Positions 22,901 through 35,200 of a stretch of 64,000 nt of DNA are shown here, in pieces; within the stretch, counting starts at the first letter, position 1; each line of letters begins with the position of its first letter. The position numbers and the translations under genes were made by a program. Source of the stretch: Asterias rubens (taxonomy: Eukaryota; Echinodermata; Asteroidea; Forcipulatida; Asteriidae); NCBI RefSeq assembly GCF_902459465.1, contig NC_047076.1, positions 2,369,488 through 2,433,487 on the forward strand. Direction: 5' to 3'. The notes beneath the pieces are model-generated. The model was not told the DNA's origin and made no database searches. It saw only the letters and a list, made by a program, of their open reading frames with translations.

Positions 22901-25900
22901 TTTTATTCAATTTCAATCAATACTGGTTGGTAAGTTTACGTGAGATGAAAGTACATAAGTCATCAACAAATAACAGTTTGAAAATGGCCTTGGCCAAGGT
23001 GGCTCTTCCTTTTTTGAAGCTATTGAGGCCAAGTGGCCTTGACCCTCTGAAGCTTAAAGCCTGTTATTATCCAGCGAAATATATTCAGGAGTTGTGGTAC
23101 AATAACGGATGGCGCAAAAGACATTCAGCACAACTTGTGTTCATCAGCGCGAACCCTGCACTGCAAAAACAGTGCACACTGTAACAAACCATAGCCTGAA
23201 CATCTGATGTCACGCTTTAACTCAAGGGACCAGTCTAACACAACCATAGAGATACATATTAGAACGAAAGGGCCCACTGGCCTATATACGCGACCCGGCA
23301 TGCACGCAGGCGGCCGTTTTCTAAGTTGACAAAACAGGCATTGCACAGCGTGTGTTTGTGCGGCCATTTTGTAAGTTGACAAAACAGCATCGCGTCAGCG
23401 TTCAATAAACACAAATTCCAACGTGCACTTCATATTCAACGCGCATACAGAATGGCGCGCGCGTCTCCTTGCGGTCCCGTCGCATGTGTGCAAAAAGCAT
23501 CACCAGTACACCCTCTACCAACTGAACGCCAGAGAGCGCCCTCTTTCTGTTGAATTGTCGCTCTGTAACAGCGGTTTGGAAATGGAAGGCCAGAAAACTT
23601 AGAGAATGAAACACCTCTTGGAAATGTTTTTGAGATACCACAGCTCTTGAAGCGATAAGTGAAATCAAATATGAGTTTGAAAACTCTGCTACCAATTGCA
23701 AAAGACTAAATTTCTTTGGGTGGTAATTTTGTAATCCCTTTTTTGTCATTATAATGTTTTAATTGTGTTTTATATTGCATTTTGACAAATCAATGGTTGT
23801 TTATGGAAACAGGACACAATATGGTTAACTTACATTTTATTCATTCAAATTGTTTCATCGGACTTTACTCCTAGGGAAACATCTTGCCAATTTTTTAATG
23901 GCAGTAACACTTAATTGGAATCTAATAAAAATAGGGTTTTTTTTGCAATTTTTTCAAAGATACATCAAAAGTCATGTACATTATGGGTTTATTTTTGATT
24001 TACAACACTCATAATTTAATGAACTTGATTTTTCCTTTTTTTTATTTAAAAATATTGAAATTCAGACAAAAAATTTGACTGCTCCAATTTAAAGACCAAG
24101 GCCAAACTACAAAGTGACCTTTTCCTATAAAATTGTGACATTTGAGGCAAGCTAGTGAACAATCTATTTCCAATTCAAAAAAGTTATTGATGTCCTTTTC
24201 AGGCCTGTATGCTTCTTTATGGAAAGGGTAAGGGCACCAAGGCATTTTCTCTTTGGCAAAGGGCATCCCATGAGGAAATTGTAAATTTCTATAGAGCATT
24301 TCAAGGGCACCAAGGCAATGACAAGGGGCAATGGAGGCAATCGCCTCTGTTGCCTCCGTGAAGTATCAGGCCTGCCTTTTTTTGTCATTACAATTTCTTT
24401 ATTTTTAAAAGTTATTGTTAAGAAATTGTTTACTTTTTGTTTTTGAATACAATATGAATCATGATTTGTTAATATCATATTCTTTTTAATTGTTTTATCG
24501 AGGCTCAGATTTAAAGTACAAGAAATCAGGAAAAATCCTGACAATTAGTCGCCTGATGAATCTGAGACTATAAATTCTTGCAAGACAACAGAATCCCAAC
24601 ACCCCGCCCCCTCCAAAAGAAGAGTCAAATTCATCCAATGGAGTTCCCTTTCATTTCATGCAAAGTTTTATGTGCTAAAATCTACGACTACTGGCTGCTT
24701 ATTCATGTTATTACACCAAAAACTAATGACGAATATTACCCTGAATGGACAATGTTGTAGTGCTGTCAACGCTACCGAAACCATGGAGCTATACAAACTT
24801 TTCTTTTTTACCCCAAAAAATCAACTAATTAAAAATTGTGTAAAGACAAGACACATTTTATAATTTTGAACACGGAACTTCCCATGCATCTTTCCATCAA
24901 TATTTCTACTAAACAAACACTTATCTTTCCGCCCCCCCTCCCCCCCCCCCCCTCCCCGGAAAAGTTTCGGTATGGCGCCACCACTTATTCATTCAATATG
25001 AAATAATATATTAATATTATCTAATTTATTTACCTCAACAATGAGATATCCCTTTTTGTAAAAATGAGTGCAAATGTGGTGGCGCCATCCCCCACACGGA
25101 AAGTTATCCCCCCCCCCCCGCCCCCCCAACAACCCCACCTCCCAATCCGGACCTGCCCCCCCCCCCCCCAATTTTTCATGCAACACTGCCCCCCCCCCCC
25201 TCCCCCTCCCCCCCCCCCCCCCCCCGCCCCTTCATTTTTTTAAATTATTATATAGGCCCTATTATATGCAATCACTGAATTATAATCAGAACTTCTTTTA
25301 AAAAAAAGGACATATCACAATCAAATCCTTATCCTTACCATCTGAAAAATGTCCAGCCAGAACTAGGCAGCTACAAATCCATGTGTCCAACTGCTGGGTT
25401 AATAAAACAGCACATCCAGGCGCGGTCAGCAAGCCTTTTTTGTCGGTCCGCGAGCACAACGAAAAATCCAGTTATTTTATCAGCATCCTTTTGTCGGCTT
25501 AAACCGTAAAAACTGGTACGCTATCCCTATAATTGTTTAAGCTGGATGTTTCCATGTTGTGAATCTGTGCCAGTGCTACAAATTAGTGATAGAATTTAAT
25601 AGGCAAAGATGACCAAAAGATGTGTTCCATCCGCACTTATTTTTAAGCAGCCATTCGAATTTGTACACGTATGATGGTGGCCGTTCATTTACGTCATCAT
25701 CAGCAATGAATGTCTTTTACATTGATAAAAGCTAAACTACGACCCCAAGACTAGTAAAAGTAAGGCATAATTTCACCATGAAATACACCGTTAGATTGTT
25801 CAAGAATACCACTGTGCGGTTGTATAACGTGTTGTTTAGTAAATGTACTGCAAATTTCGTTACTTTTTGGTTTATTTTCTGCGATGGATTGGGATACTTT

Positions 25901-26225
25901 TTTCGATTAAAAGTGCACTCTCTATCTCAACGCGCAGACATTTTCTATTTCAGTTGCATGATGGGAATTTTACTCAGTCTGGTTCCTCGGTGTGTGAATT
26001 CTTCGCAGAACAGCTCACAGTACTGTATTCATTTTGGACCGAGCCGATGAACCAGACCGAAAATATAACAATAATCACACACGTACAAAACACATACAGC
26101 TGTGGTTTGCTAAATCGAATTGGACGATTGAGAAATGTCTTGTTTTGCTTTTGTGTCTTTTGATGACTCTTTTACCGTACTCTTTTTTAATCTACATAAC
26201 AGTTGATGTGAATCATCTTTGTAAA
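19935..26225. other. Head-to-head intergenic interval CDK12/13 - WDR24
   Basis: About 6 kb between two divergent genes. It should contain both promoters and any non-coding first exons, but I see no clear TATA or CpG island. The sequence around 23400-23570 is the most GC-rich. Family H-like pieces occur at 22977-23060 (plus) and about 24200-24375 (minus). A 142-codon minus-strand open frame at 21699-22127 has no recognisable domain. C-rich runs occupy 24927-25226. Confidence 0.5.
24927..25226 (+). repeat. Poly-C rich clusters
   Basis: Runs of 8 to 15 C occur at 24931-24957, 25109-25127, 25157-25169, 25190-25200 and 25202-25226. They are interrupted by a few T or G bases. On the minus strand these are G-runs that could form G-quadruplexes. 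The array lies about 1 kb upstream of the WDR24 start codon. Confidence 0.75.
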
Positions 26226-26240
26226 TAAAAGGGATTCAAA

Positions 26241-29200
26241 ATGTCAAGATCTGTTACAGATGGAGGTTAGTCAATTCGACAATTTGTCAGAATGTCACTT
26301 CACTCTTCATTTCTTTCATTTTCACAACACATAACAAAATAATTAACAGTCAACATGGCAAATATGATTGCATGCATGATGATTGATTGATAGATGATGA
26401 AGTTTGTCATTGATGTTCGGGACTAAATTTTAAATATAAAGATTTGTGCTTAGCTTCTTCGCATGAAAGAAGCTAAGCACAACAAACTTATGGCTTTGCC
26501 TTTATTTATGCTTACTTTTGAATCATGGGGAAATGATCATTCCTTATGCCAGTTTAGTTAGTGAGACCCAGTGCAGTGTGACTGGTGACTGGGGCGCTAG
26601 ATTCCTTTTTTCATAGCTAGATCATAGATGACCGATAATGTCAAAATTTCAAAAAAAGGAATCTAGCGACCCAGTCACTAGCTGGGTCTCCAGTCACTGG
26701 GTCTAATGCCAGTTGAGTTGCAGACCAGTCAAAATACCATGTTAGCATGTTAACAAAATTAAATCTCTGTATTCATTCATTTGAATTTTAATTTAAAATC
26801 ACAAATAATGTCTCCACTCCACATCAATCAATACATCAATCAATCACTGTCTATATATTTTCTATTGTAAAGCTTTTTAATAATTATTGTAATATTTTTT
26901 AATGTTTGTAAATTATGTCGCAATTCAGCAGTATGCTGCGTTGACATTTTTAAGTAAATAAACCATAAACCATAAACCAATGGTGCGTTCATGTGATGAG
27001 ACAGGGAGGCCTACCCAGTGCGCGCAGCTATAGATGGTCTGCCCTAGAGGGACAGGTACAATTCGAGGCAGATGTGGCCCTAATGTGCTGGATAGACAAC
27101 GTCACAAAGTGGAGAGGTAGAAGCATGGAAGAACTGAGAGGAGCAGCGATTGAAAGACACCAGGTGATCGGGGCGACTCCAGGCGTGTGCCCCCATTACA
27201 ATCTGAGGACGAGGCGGCCACGGATGCAAGTCTTTGCCAAATGATGATGATGATTGAAAAAAATGAAAGCGTTGATTATTTAAAAAAAAATTGAATTGAT
27301 GAAAAGTAGACTAATTTAGTAAGCAGGAAGACCTGACCATGGAGGTAGGAACGTTGAGTATGTTGCTCAGCTTGAAGCAAGAACACAAATGCCATGAGGG
27401 GGGCTCGAACCAACACTCAGAAACACCAGAGCTCGAGTCGGGGACTCTTCACGGTTTAGCCAAAGATCACAGGCCCCCGCCCCCCTTTAGTTTACCTGTG
27501 AAGTTTCTAAATTTCAAAAGTTAATCTTGTTTCTTTTGTTTTAGTCCGCAGCATTATGGGTCACATGACCATGGGTGTCAAAGTTGATGAAAGCATCAAC
27601 AAACCATGCATCAATGCAATTAGCGCTTGTGCAGATACATCCCAAATCGTCGTAGCCGGAAGATCAGGTCTGTATTATGGTGCTACAAGTTATAAAAACC
27701 ATTATAAATTGAACCACCTGGGTCAGAGGTTAGAGATGGGCAGGCGCAAAGTGCACATAGTTGGTTTGTTCAGATGAACTCGGCAAACTCCCACAAGGGG
27801 ATATAAATGCCAACCTGGCAAGAGCCAATCTCTCTCATACAAACATTAGTTTAACGTGATTATGAACTGAATAAGTCAAGAAAATGTGATTAATTAATTA
27901 GATGACATTATGTATTCTAGTCGCTGTGAAATCCACAGAATAGCTTGGTGTGATTCGTATCCACAGCCTTGTAATTGCAAATCCTCCAGTCTAACCGCAC
28001 TGGGCCACGATGGCCACGATGACATTGATGGAAGAATGAAAAATTCATGATTTGTTTACTGATTTCAAACTTTTTAATGTCAGCGTGTCAAAAATGTTGC
28101 CTTTATTTTCTCAAAATTTAAAGAATATCTTTGATCTACTGTTCGAGTTGGTTATTAATGGCTATAATGGTTACTACTGTTCTAAAAAGCTCCTTGAAAT
28201 CTACAACTCTAGAGATTCCCACTAGGTCAAAATGCTATCATTTCAATGTACCTCCTAAAACATGATTTCAGACCCCTTTGTCAGCAGTGACTCTTGCCCC
28301 TGTTGTATCAAACTCTACCAAAATGAATTTTACTTGACATCAATGCACCAAAGGTCACCCCTACCAAACTCTATTTTGTCTTTTTAGTCTTTAAGATCTT
28401 CGGTGTTGAGGAGACATGCTTCAAAGAGAAGCTCGACCTGAGGGTGGGTCGGATAACTCTGAAATATTGCTGCACTGACGTCATGTGGCACCCTTCCAAA
28501 GGTGAGCTTTGTTTTTATAGTCGCCCAACTCACAAGGCCAGGCAGCCACTTCAAGTTGAGGGCGACATACACTTCACTGGTTTGGGCTATCGACCTAAAT
28601 CAACTCCCAGGTTGTATCATAAACTCGGTTGTGATCCCTGGCTACACGGCAGCTAACAGTTGTGTGGCTTCTGACTGGCACCCCTAAACAATGATATTGA
28701 CAAAAAGTGCCGGTGTGGCAGAAGATTCTGTCTATTTCCCCCTGGAAATTCTGGTGTCCCCCCCCCCAAACAGCGAACTGTACACAAACATTTTTTTAAA
28801 AGCGCCCTCTTTTGAACCGTCCTCCAGTCAATGTTAGTTTGCCATACATGTAGGGGACAGAATCTTTGGGGGACAGATTTCCCTATGTCACCGGCACGTT
28901 AAACCGGAGGTTATTGGTTCAAATCCTGCTCTAGTCAATTTTCTTTGTTCAACCCCAAACAATAAACTTCTGTCGTTGTTTTTTATTACAGATAACATTC
29001 TAGCAACGGGAGCAACCAATGGCCATGTGTGTACATGGGACTTGAACAAACACCAAGGCAATAAGCTTGACCAGGAGTTCACTGACCACGCTCGGACGGT
29101 CAATAGAGTGTGCTTCCACCCATCGGAGTGGTACATTCTGCTCAGTGGCTCACAGGACGGCACCATGAAGTTTTTTGTAAGTTAAAGGAAGTGGGCACTA

Positions 29201-32200
29201 TTGGTAATTGTCAAAAACTAGCCTTCACAGTTGGTGTATCTCAACATATGCATAAAATAACTAACCTGTGAAAATTTGAGCTCAATCGGTCATCGAAGTT
29301 GCGAGATAATAATGAAAGAAAAACACGGAGTTGTGTGCGTTTAGATGGTTGATTTCGAGACCTCAATTTTGAGACCTCAAGTTCTAAATCTGAGGTCTCA
29401 AAATCAAATTCGTGGAAAATTACTTCTTTCTCAAAAACTATGGCACTTCAGAGGGAGCCGTTTCTCACAATGTTTTATACCATCAACCTCTCCCCATTAC
29501 TCGTCACCAAGAAAGGTTTTATGCTAATAATTATTTCGAGTAATTACCAATAGTATCCACTGCCTTTAAGATGGTCTTCCCAACAATGGTTAAAGGCACT
29601 GGACACATTTGGTAATTACTCAAATTGTTAACATAACAACTTACTTGGTAACGAGCAACGGTCAGCAGTACAAAACATTGCGCGAAACAACTCCCTCGGA
29701 AGTAACATGGTTTTTGAGAAAGATATAATTTCTCACTCAAACAGTAGAAGACTTCAGGCCTGACACCTTTTTTAGGCATCTGCAAGCACACAAATTTGTG
29801 TTTTTCTTTCAATATTCTCTTGTAACTTTGATGACCAATTGAGTCCAAATTTTCACAGAATGTTTTATTTTATGCATGGTGGGATACACTGGTGGGATAT
29901 CTGACAATTGCCAAAGGTGTCCAGTTCCTTCAAAGGGAAGGTATACATTTGCAAATCATTCTCAAAACTAATGGCAATATAATCTTACTGGGCTTCTTCT
30001 CCTTCTTATCGTGTCCACACACTAGATGTTGTGTTTCAGCCAGAACTGAACACCGCTCCTTGCAATATCATTGTACTCTGCATTGTCCTCGATTCTGGGC
30101 TAGAAGTACAGCAGCTTCCAAGAGTATAAAGCATTTTGAGAAACGTTTCACTTTGAAGAAATGTTTGAATCTGAGAAATGTTACTGTCAAATACGTTTCT
30201 CAAAACCCTTGAAATACCCTCTCTTTATTAAGGCCAAGGCTCCAATGCGAGGTGGGATTGAACCCAAAGAACATAATTCAACGCCGCCGCTCTGACTTCT
30301 TCAGTCATGTTGCTCGCCTAGATGACAACATCCCCCAGCAAAAAAAAACTCTAAGCGTCGTCATCAACTCCAGGGGAGGCCCAACACCAGCTCCTGGCTG
30401 GAAGAGACCTAGAGGCCGCCCTCGATCATCATGGGCCCAACAACTTGGCCGGCCTAGCGAAATCCCCAACATGTGGTGTGAGGCTGTAGGGCGTGGACAC
30501 AGGAGGTCGGCCCTCATAAAGGAAGGGGAATATTTCTTTCTCCCTCATATTTGACACATATTTCATTAAACGCTGATCTCTTTTTCTTTTATTTTGCAGG
30601 ACCTAAGAACCAATAAGTGTGAGTCTACGTTCGGGAAACAGAATGAGAGTATTAGAGATATTCAGTTTAGGCCACATAGTAACTACTTCACCTTTGCTGC
30701 AACAGCAGACAGTGGGAACTTACAGGTATCTAAAACCCCTAATTCCATACAATTACATTAGCATAGTACACAGTTAACCCTCCTACTGTCTGACCATTTA
30801 ATTTATTCTTATAACCAGTTTTGTATCTACAACCCCTAAATCCATTCAAATCCATCAGCATAGTACACAGTCAACCCTCCCACTGATTGACCAGTCAACA
30901 TCATCCGCTGTGGTTTTGACAGATAGATAAACTATGCCAGTCTGCAATATGAAGTAAATGCGGTAAATGCATCTATCTACACGTTACACATACATTTAAG
31001 TACATTGTTATTTGTGCACACAGCCTATGCAGTTTAATGATTTCAACTTGTTTGTCAACTTGCTGGGAAATGGTACCAAGAGTAGGAGGGTTAACTGTGA
31101 TAATACAAGTTTTTCATCGTGCAACCATCTTGGTTTTAATGTAACCAAACCAAAGCTGCAAGGATTAAATAGTCGGGTCTCTTTTTGTTATAATGGGAAT
31201 CTGTATTCATTGTTGCCGGTGCAGACAGGGAACATGACATGTAGTGGCAACATAAAAAAGGTCCATATCAAGGATGCAATTCTTTCATTATTTTCTTGCA
31301 ACTTCGATGACCAATTGAGCCCAAATGTTCACTGATTTGTTATTTTATGCATATGTTGGGATACACCAAGTGAGAATACTGGTCATTTGCCAATACCAAA
31401 TGTATCCAGTCCCTTAAATGTTTTTTTGTTTTCGTTTGCCATTCAGATGTGGGATTTCAGATGGAGTGATAAAGTTCTGTTGGACTACATGGCCCATAAC
31501 GGACCAGCATTCTCACTAGACTGGCACCCAGAAGATCGAAACTTAATCGCAACGTGCGGCAGAGATAGGCTAATAAAGGTGAAGTGTTTATGAAGTTTTA
31601 TGAAAAGTATCGCGATCGATAAGAACCAAAGAAAAGGAGTGCGAATGTTTGTTACTGTTAGCAAATTAGTGACAGAGCAATGTATAGCGAAGTGCATTTG
31701 CCTCGCAGATTGAAGTGTCATGACCGGGATTCGAACCCACAGACGGATAACTAAACAATCGGAACTTTAATTTGATGCTCTAAATACTAGTTGACTCTAA
31801 CAGCCTCATGCTCTTCCACCTCTCTTGTACATAGTTCATACCAAGTTATTTATTTATTGTTTGCGATAACACTTTATAAATTTTGTATACTTATATGAGC
31901 TTTTGATTTTGTTACCTTTCTGCGTACTGTTATTCTCAAACTGAATTTTTTTCCAAAGAGGGTATTGAATAAACGTTGTATTAAATTGAATTGAATTAAA
32001 TTATTGTTGGAAGTATTTCTATGTTGGAAATCTTTGTTTGCTGACAGATCTGGAGGTTGCAAGACAATGCCGAAAACAAGCTAACGGAAGAAGGCACCGT
32101 CTACTGTATTGCGTCGGTAGCCCGCATCAAGTGGCGACCGGAGAAGAAGTCGCACATTGCTAGCTGTTCGCAGGTTGTCGATCAGGCAGTGTGTGTATGG

Positions 32201-35200
32201 GATATCCGAAGACCCTATATGCCCTTCGCCGTTTTCGAAGAGCACAAGGATATGGCAACAGGTAGTCAATATTTTTATGAGAGGAGTTTTTCACTTTGGA
32301 AGGGTAGAGAAAAGAGAGCAAAACATCTGGCCTCAAAATATAACATGGCACCCACAGTGATTGCTGTGGTGCCCGGTGCTTTTACTGTGCTAGTTTCCTG
32401 TACAAGTTTACGAGGTTAAGAGGTGCCCCTTAACAGAGGGAAATTGCTGCACCCCTTCAAGAGCGAAGTTCATGGCCCGAACCGTGATAGTAAGAAAGCC
32501 TCTTAAGCGACGGTCGCATTCTTCAGCTCAAAAGAAAGTTCCTGTCGGGACACACCCACAGTTCAGTAAATTGCATTAGTATTCTGCTGGACCGTGACAT
32601 TCGGTGAACATTTCCACACGAGAGAATATACACATCGGCATTTGGAATGTTCCAAAGGGAACTCACAGTGTCCAATGGACTGGTCCATGAACTCATGCTG
32701 GGATTAACTGATCTAGCTTTGAGGGGCTCCCTAAATCGTGATTTTGTTTACCTTTGCGCAGAAGTTAATTGCCAAATGTTATTTTTTTCCTGGAAAGGTG
32801 TGGTTTGGAGAGACCCTCACTGCTTTGTCTCTGGAGGTAAAGATGGTTATCTCTACCAACACATCTTCAAAGACGCTAAGAGACCTGCAGATAGCGTGGT
32901 AAGAATTCATCTCAGGGAACTGCCGTGGTGCCCTGTGCTTTTGCTATGGTGCTCATTGCAAGGTTCCAATACAAATTTACATTTTCCTCACAGAAGTGTC
33001 CCTTCAGGAGCGAAGTTCATGGTCTGATTTGAAGGTTCGAATGAAATAGTCAAGTGCAGTGTAGGAATCATGTTTGACTAGTCCAAATGGGAGTGAGATT
33101 TGAAGCGTTCCTGACCATTCAACAGTATCTACTGTGGTTTGGAATGATAGATAAGCTATACTAATACCTGCAATATGATATCATGTGGCAAATGCATACT
33201 ACACACAGCTTTGAGTTGCAGTCACTTTGTGGACATTCCTTTGTTCTATACAAAGGAAAATCCTATTCTTCATCAATACTGGTAAAAACCTTGTGTGAAT
33301 AAGTGTTTCAAAACCCTGCCTTCAGGTCCACACTTTATAATGTAATGTTTGCCCACACACATATGCATTTACAAACACCCTTTACACACACACATTTCAA
33401 TGGTTTCAAATGGTTGTTAAACTCAATGGAAAATGGTACCAAGAGTTTGAGGGTTAACATTGGTACTGAAGCAAACCTTTTTGAAATCGTCACTGTTTTG
33501 TAATTTCTTGCGATTATTGTTCTTTTGTTTTGCTCTAACAGTGTCCGGTGGGTGTGTCCCTCAATATCTATGGCGACGTCTGCCATGCCCTGATGGGCAA
33601 TTCCAGCCAAACGGACAGCCAGATGCTGGCTACCAACTACTCCAGTACACGCAACCCTATGACATTCAGGCGGAGGGGACCAGCGGGCTTACCGGAAGTC
33701 TTCCGTCCATACCAGAGCTCTATGTTGGTGTACAATAAGAAAGATACAAATGCAGTAAGTCAACGTGGTGGAACAACACTATTCAAACTCAAGTAGTGTT
33801 TATTTAAATTCATGTTTATTTAGTCGGTGGTCTCCCTAATTTGGCCGGTGGTCTGGCTTGAGCATGTTCTTTTTTTATGACAGTTTTTATGAAAGCTTTT
33901 AGCTATTGTCATAATATTATAGATTCTACTTGTAAATAGATCCTACTTGTAAATTCTATTCTATATAGTTTATTCTATATTTTTAATGTTTTGTACTGCT
34001 TGTGCGTTTAGCTCTTTTTTAAAAATTTGTTTAATCCAGTATTTTAGATGTAAGGCGCTATAACAGTTTTATTCATTATGATAATTAATAATTATGTGAC
34101 AACATTAAACAAATCTTGGTGGAGCCATTTTGATAAGGGTTTGCCCTCATTTTTTGTTGTTGAATTTTCTGTTTAGTTTTCAGATGTATTCGTCGCTACG
34201 GCTCACAGATACAAGTTAACTGGAAAACCTTTTGCTGAACTTTGCGAGCACAACGCCAATGTTTCCCGTGAACTGGGCAGACACCAGGTAAAAAGATATC
34301 AAAATAGAAATTCAGTCCTGAAAAGTAATCGTTTGTAACTGCTTTACCCCTCCTACTATTTGACCATTTAATATCATTAATAATAGTTATATTGATAAAG
34401 CGCCGTATAAGAGCATCTACGAATAAGAAAATTATAATAATTTTTTTTTTTTTTTCCCCATTCATAAAGTGCTCAATTATTGACATGGCTTTGAAGGATT
34501 CAAGTAGATTGTTCCATAATGTAGGTGCGCTGACTCTGAATGCTCGTTGGCCATACAACTTGCACCAAGACTAATCTAAACAGTGCACCCATGTACACAG
34601 TGCGTTCTGTGCACAGTTGTGCCCCAGACGCAATCTGCATAGCTGTATGGTTTGAAATGTTTGGTCAGAACTGAAAACGTTTAGAAACCTCATGGTGAAC
34701 CGTTTTTATGTCTCACTCAAAGGTCGCTCAGACATGGAACATGCTCAAGCTAATCTACACGGATAATCCCATTGCCAAGAAAGGATATAGTAAATCTGGA
34801 TCAACGACCAGCGACAGTTTGAAGCAGACTGAAGCAGAAAAGGGTAGGCGAGATTTCTCACTCATTCTTTTCATAGAAAAATAGAAATATTAATATCTTA
34901 GCACAAGAGGGACACATTTCATGGCTCTGCTTACTGCCGAATTCTGCGCTTGCGATTACCATTCTTCACTAACAGGGCAAGCACTGAATTTCCAACGCTA
35001 GCTGTATAAGCGAAGAAAGCCTAGTAACGTGGACTACGGACAAGCAGAAATTTCCTGCTAACCTGTAAAATACACTCTTGACATAAGCATGGAATTCACT
35101 GCTTCTGTAAGTGCTGACTCTTTGCTTACGGTAAGCAGAGCCATAATATTGGGCCCAAGTTGTACAACAAAGTGAAATATTGCTCTGCAGAAGCAAGTCA

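Noticed and set aside
26993..27244. Stand-alone gene inside WDR24 intron 1
   Set aside because: The frame is 5'-truncated, resembles a LINE C-terminus and is followed by an ATG-repeat tail, so it is a retrotransposon remnant.
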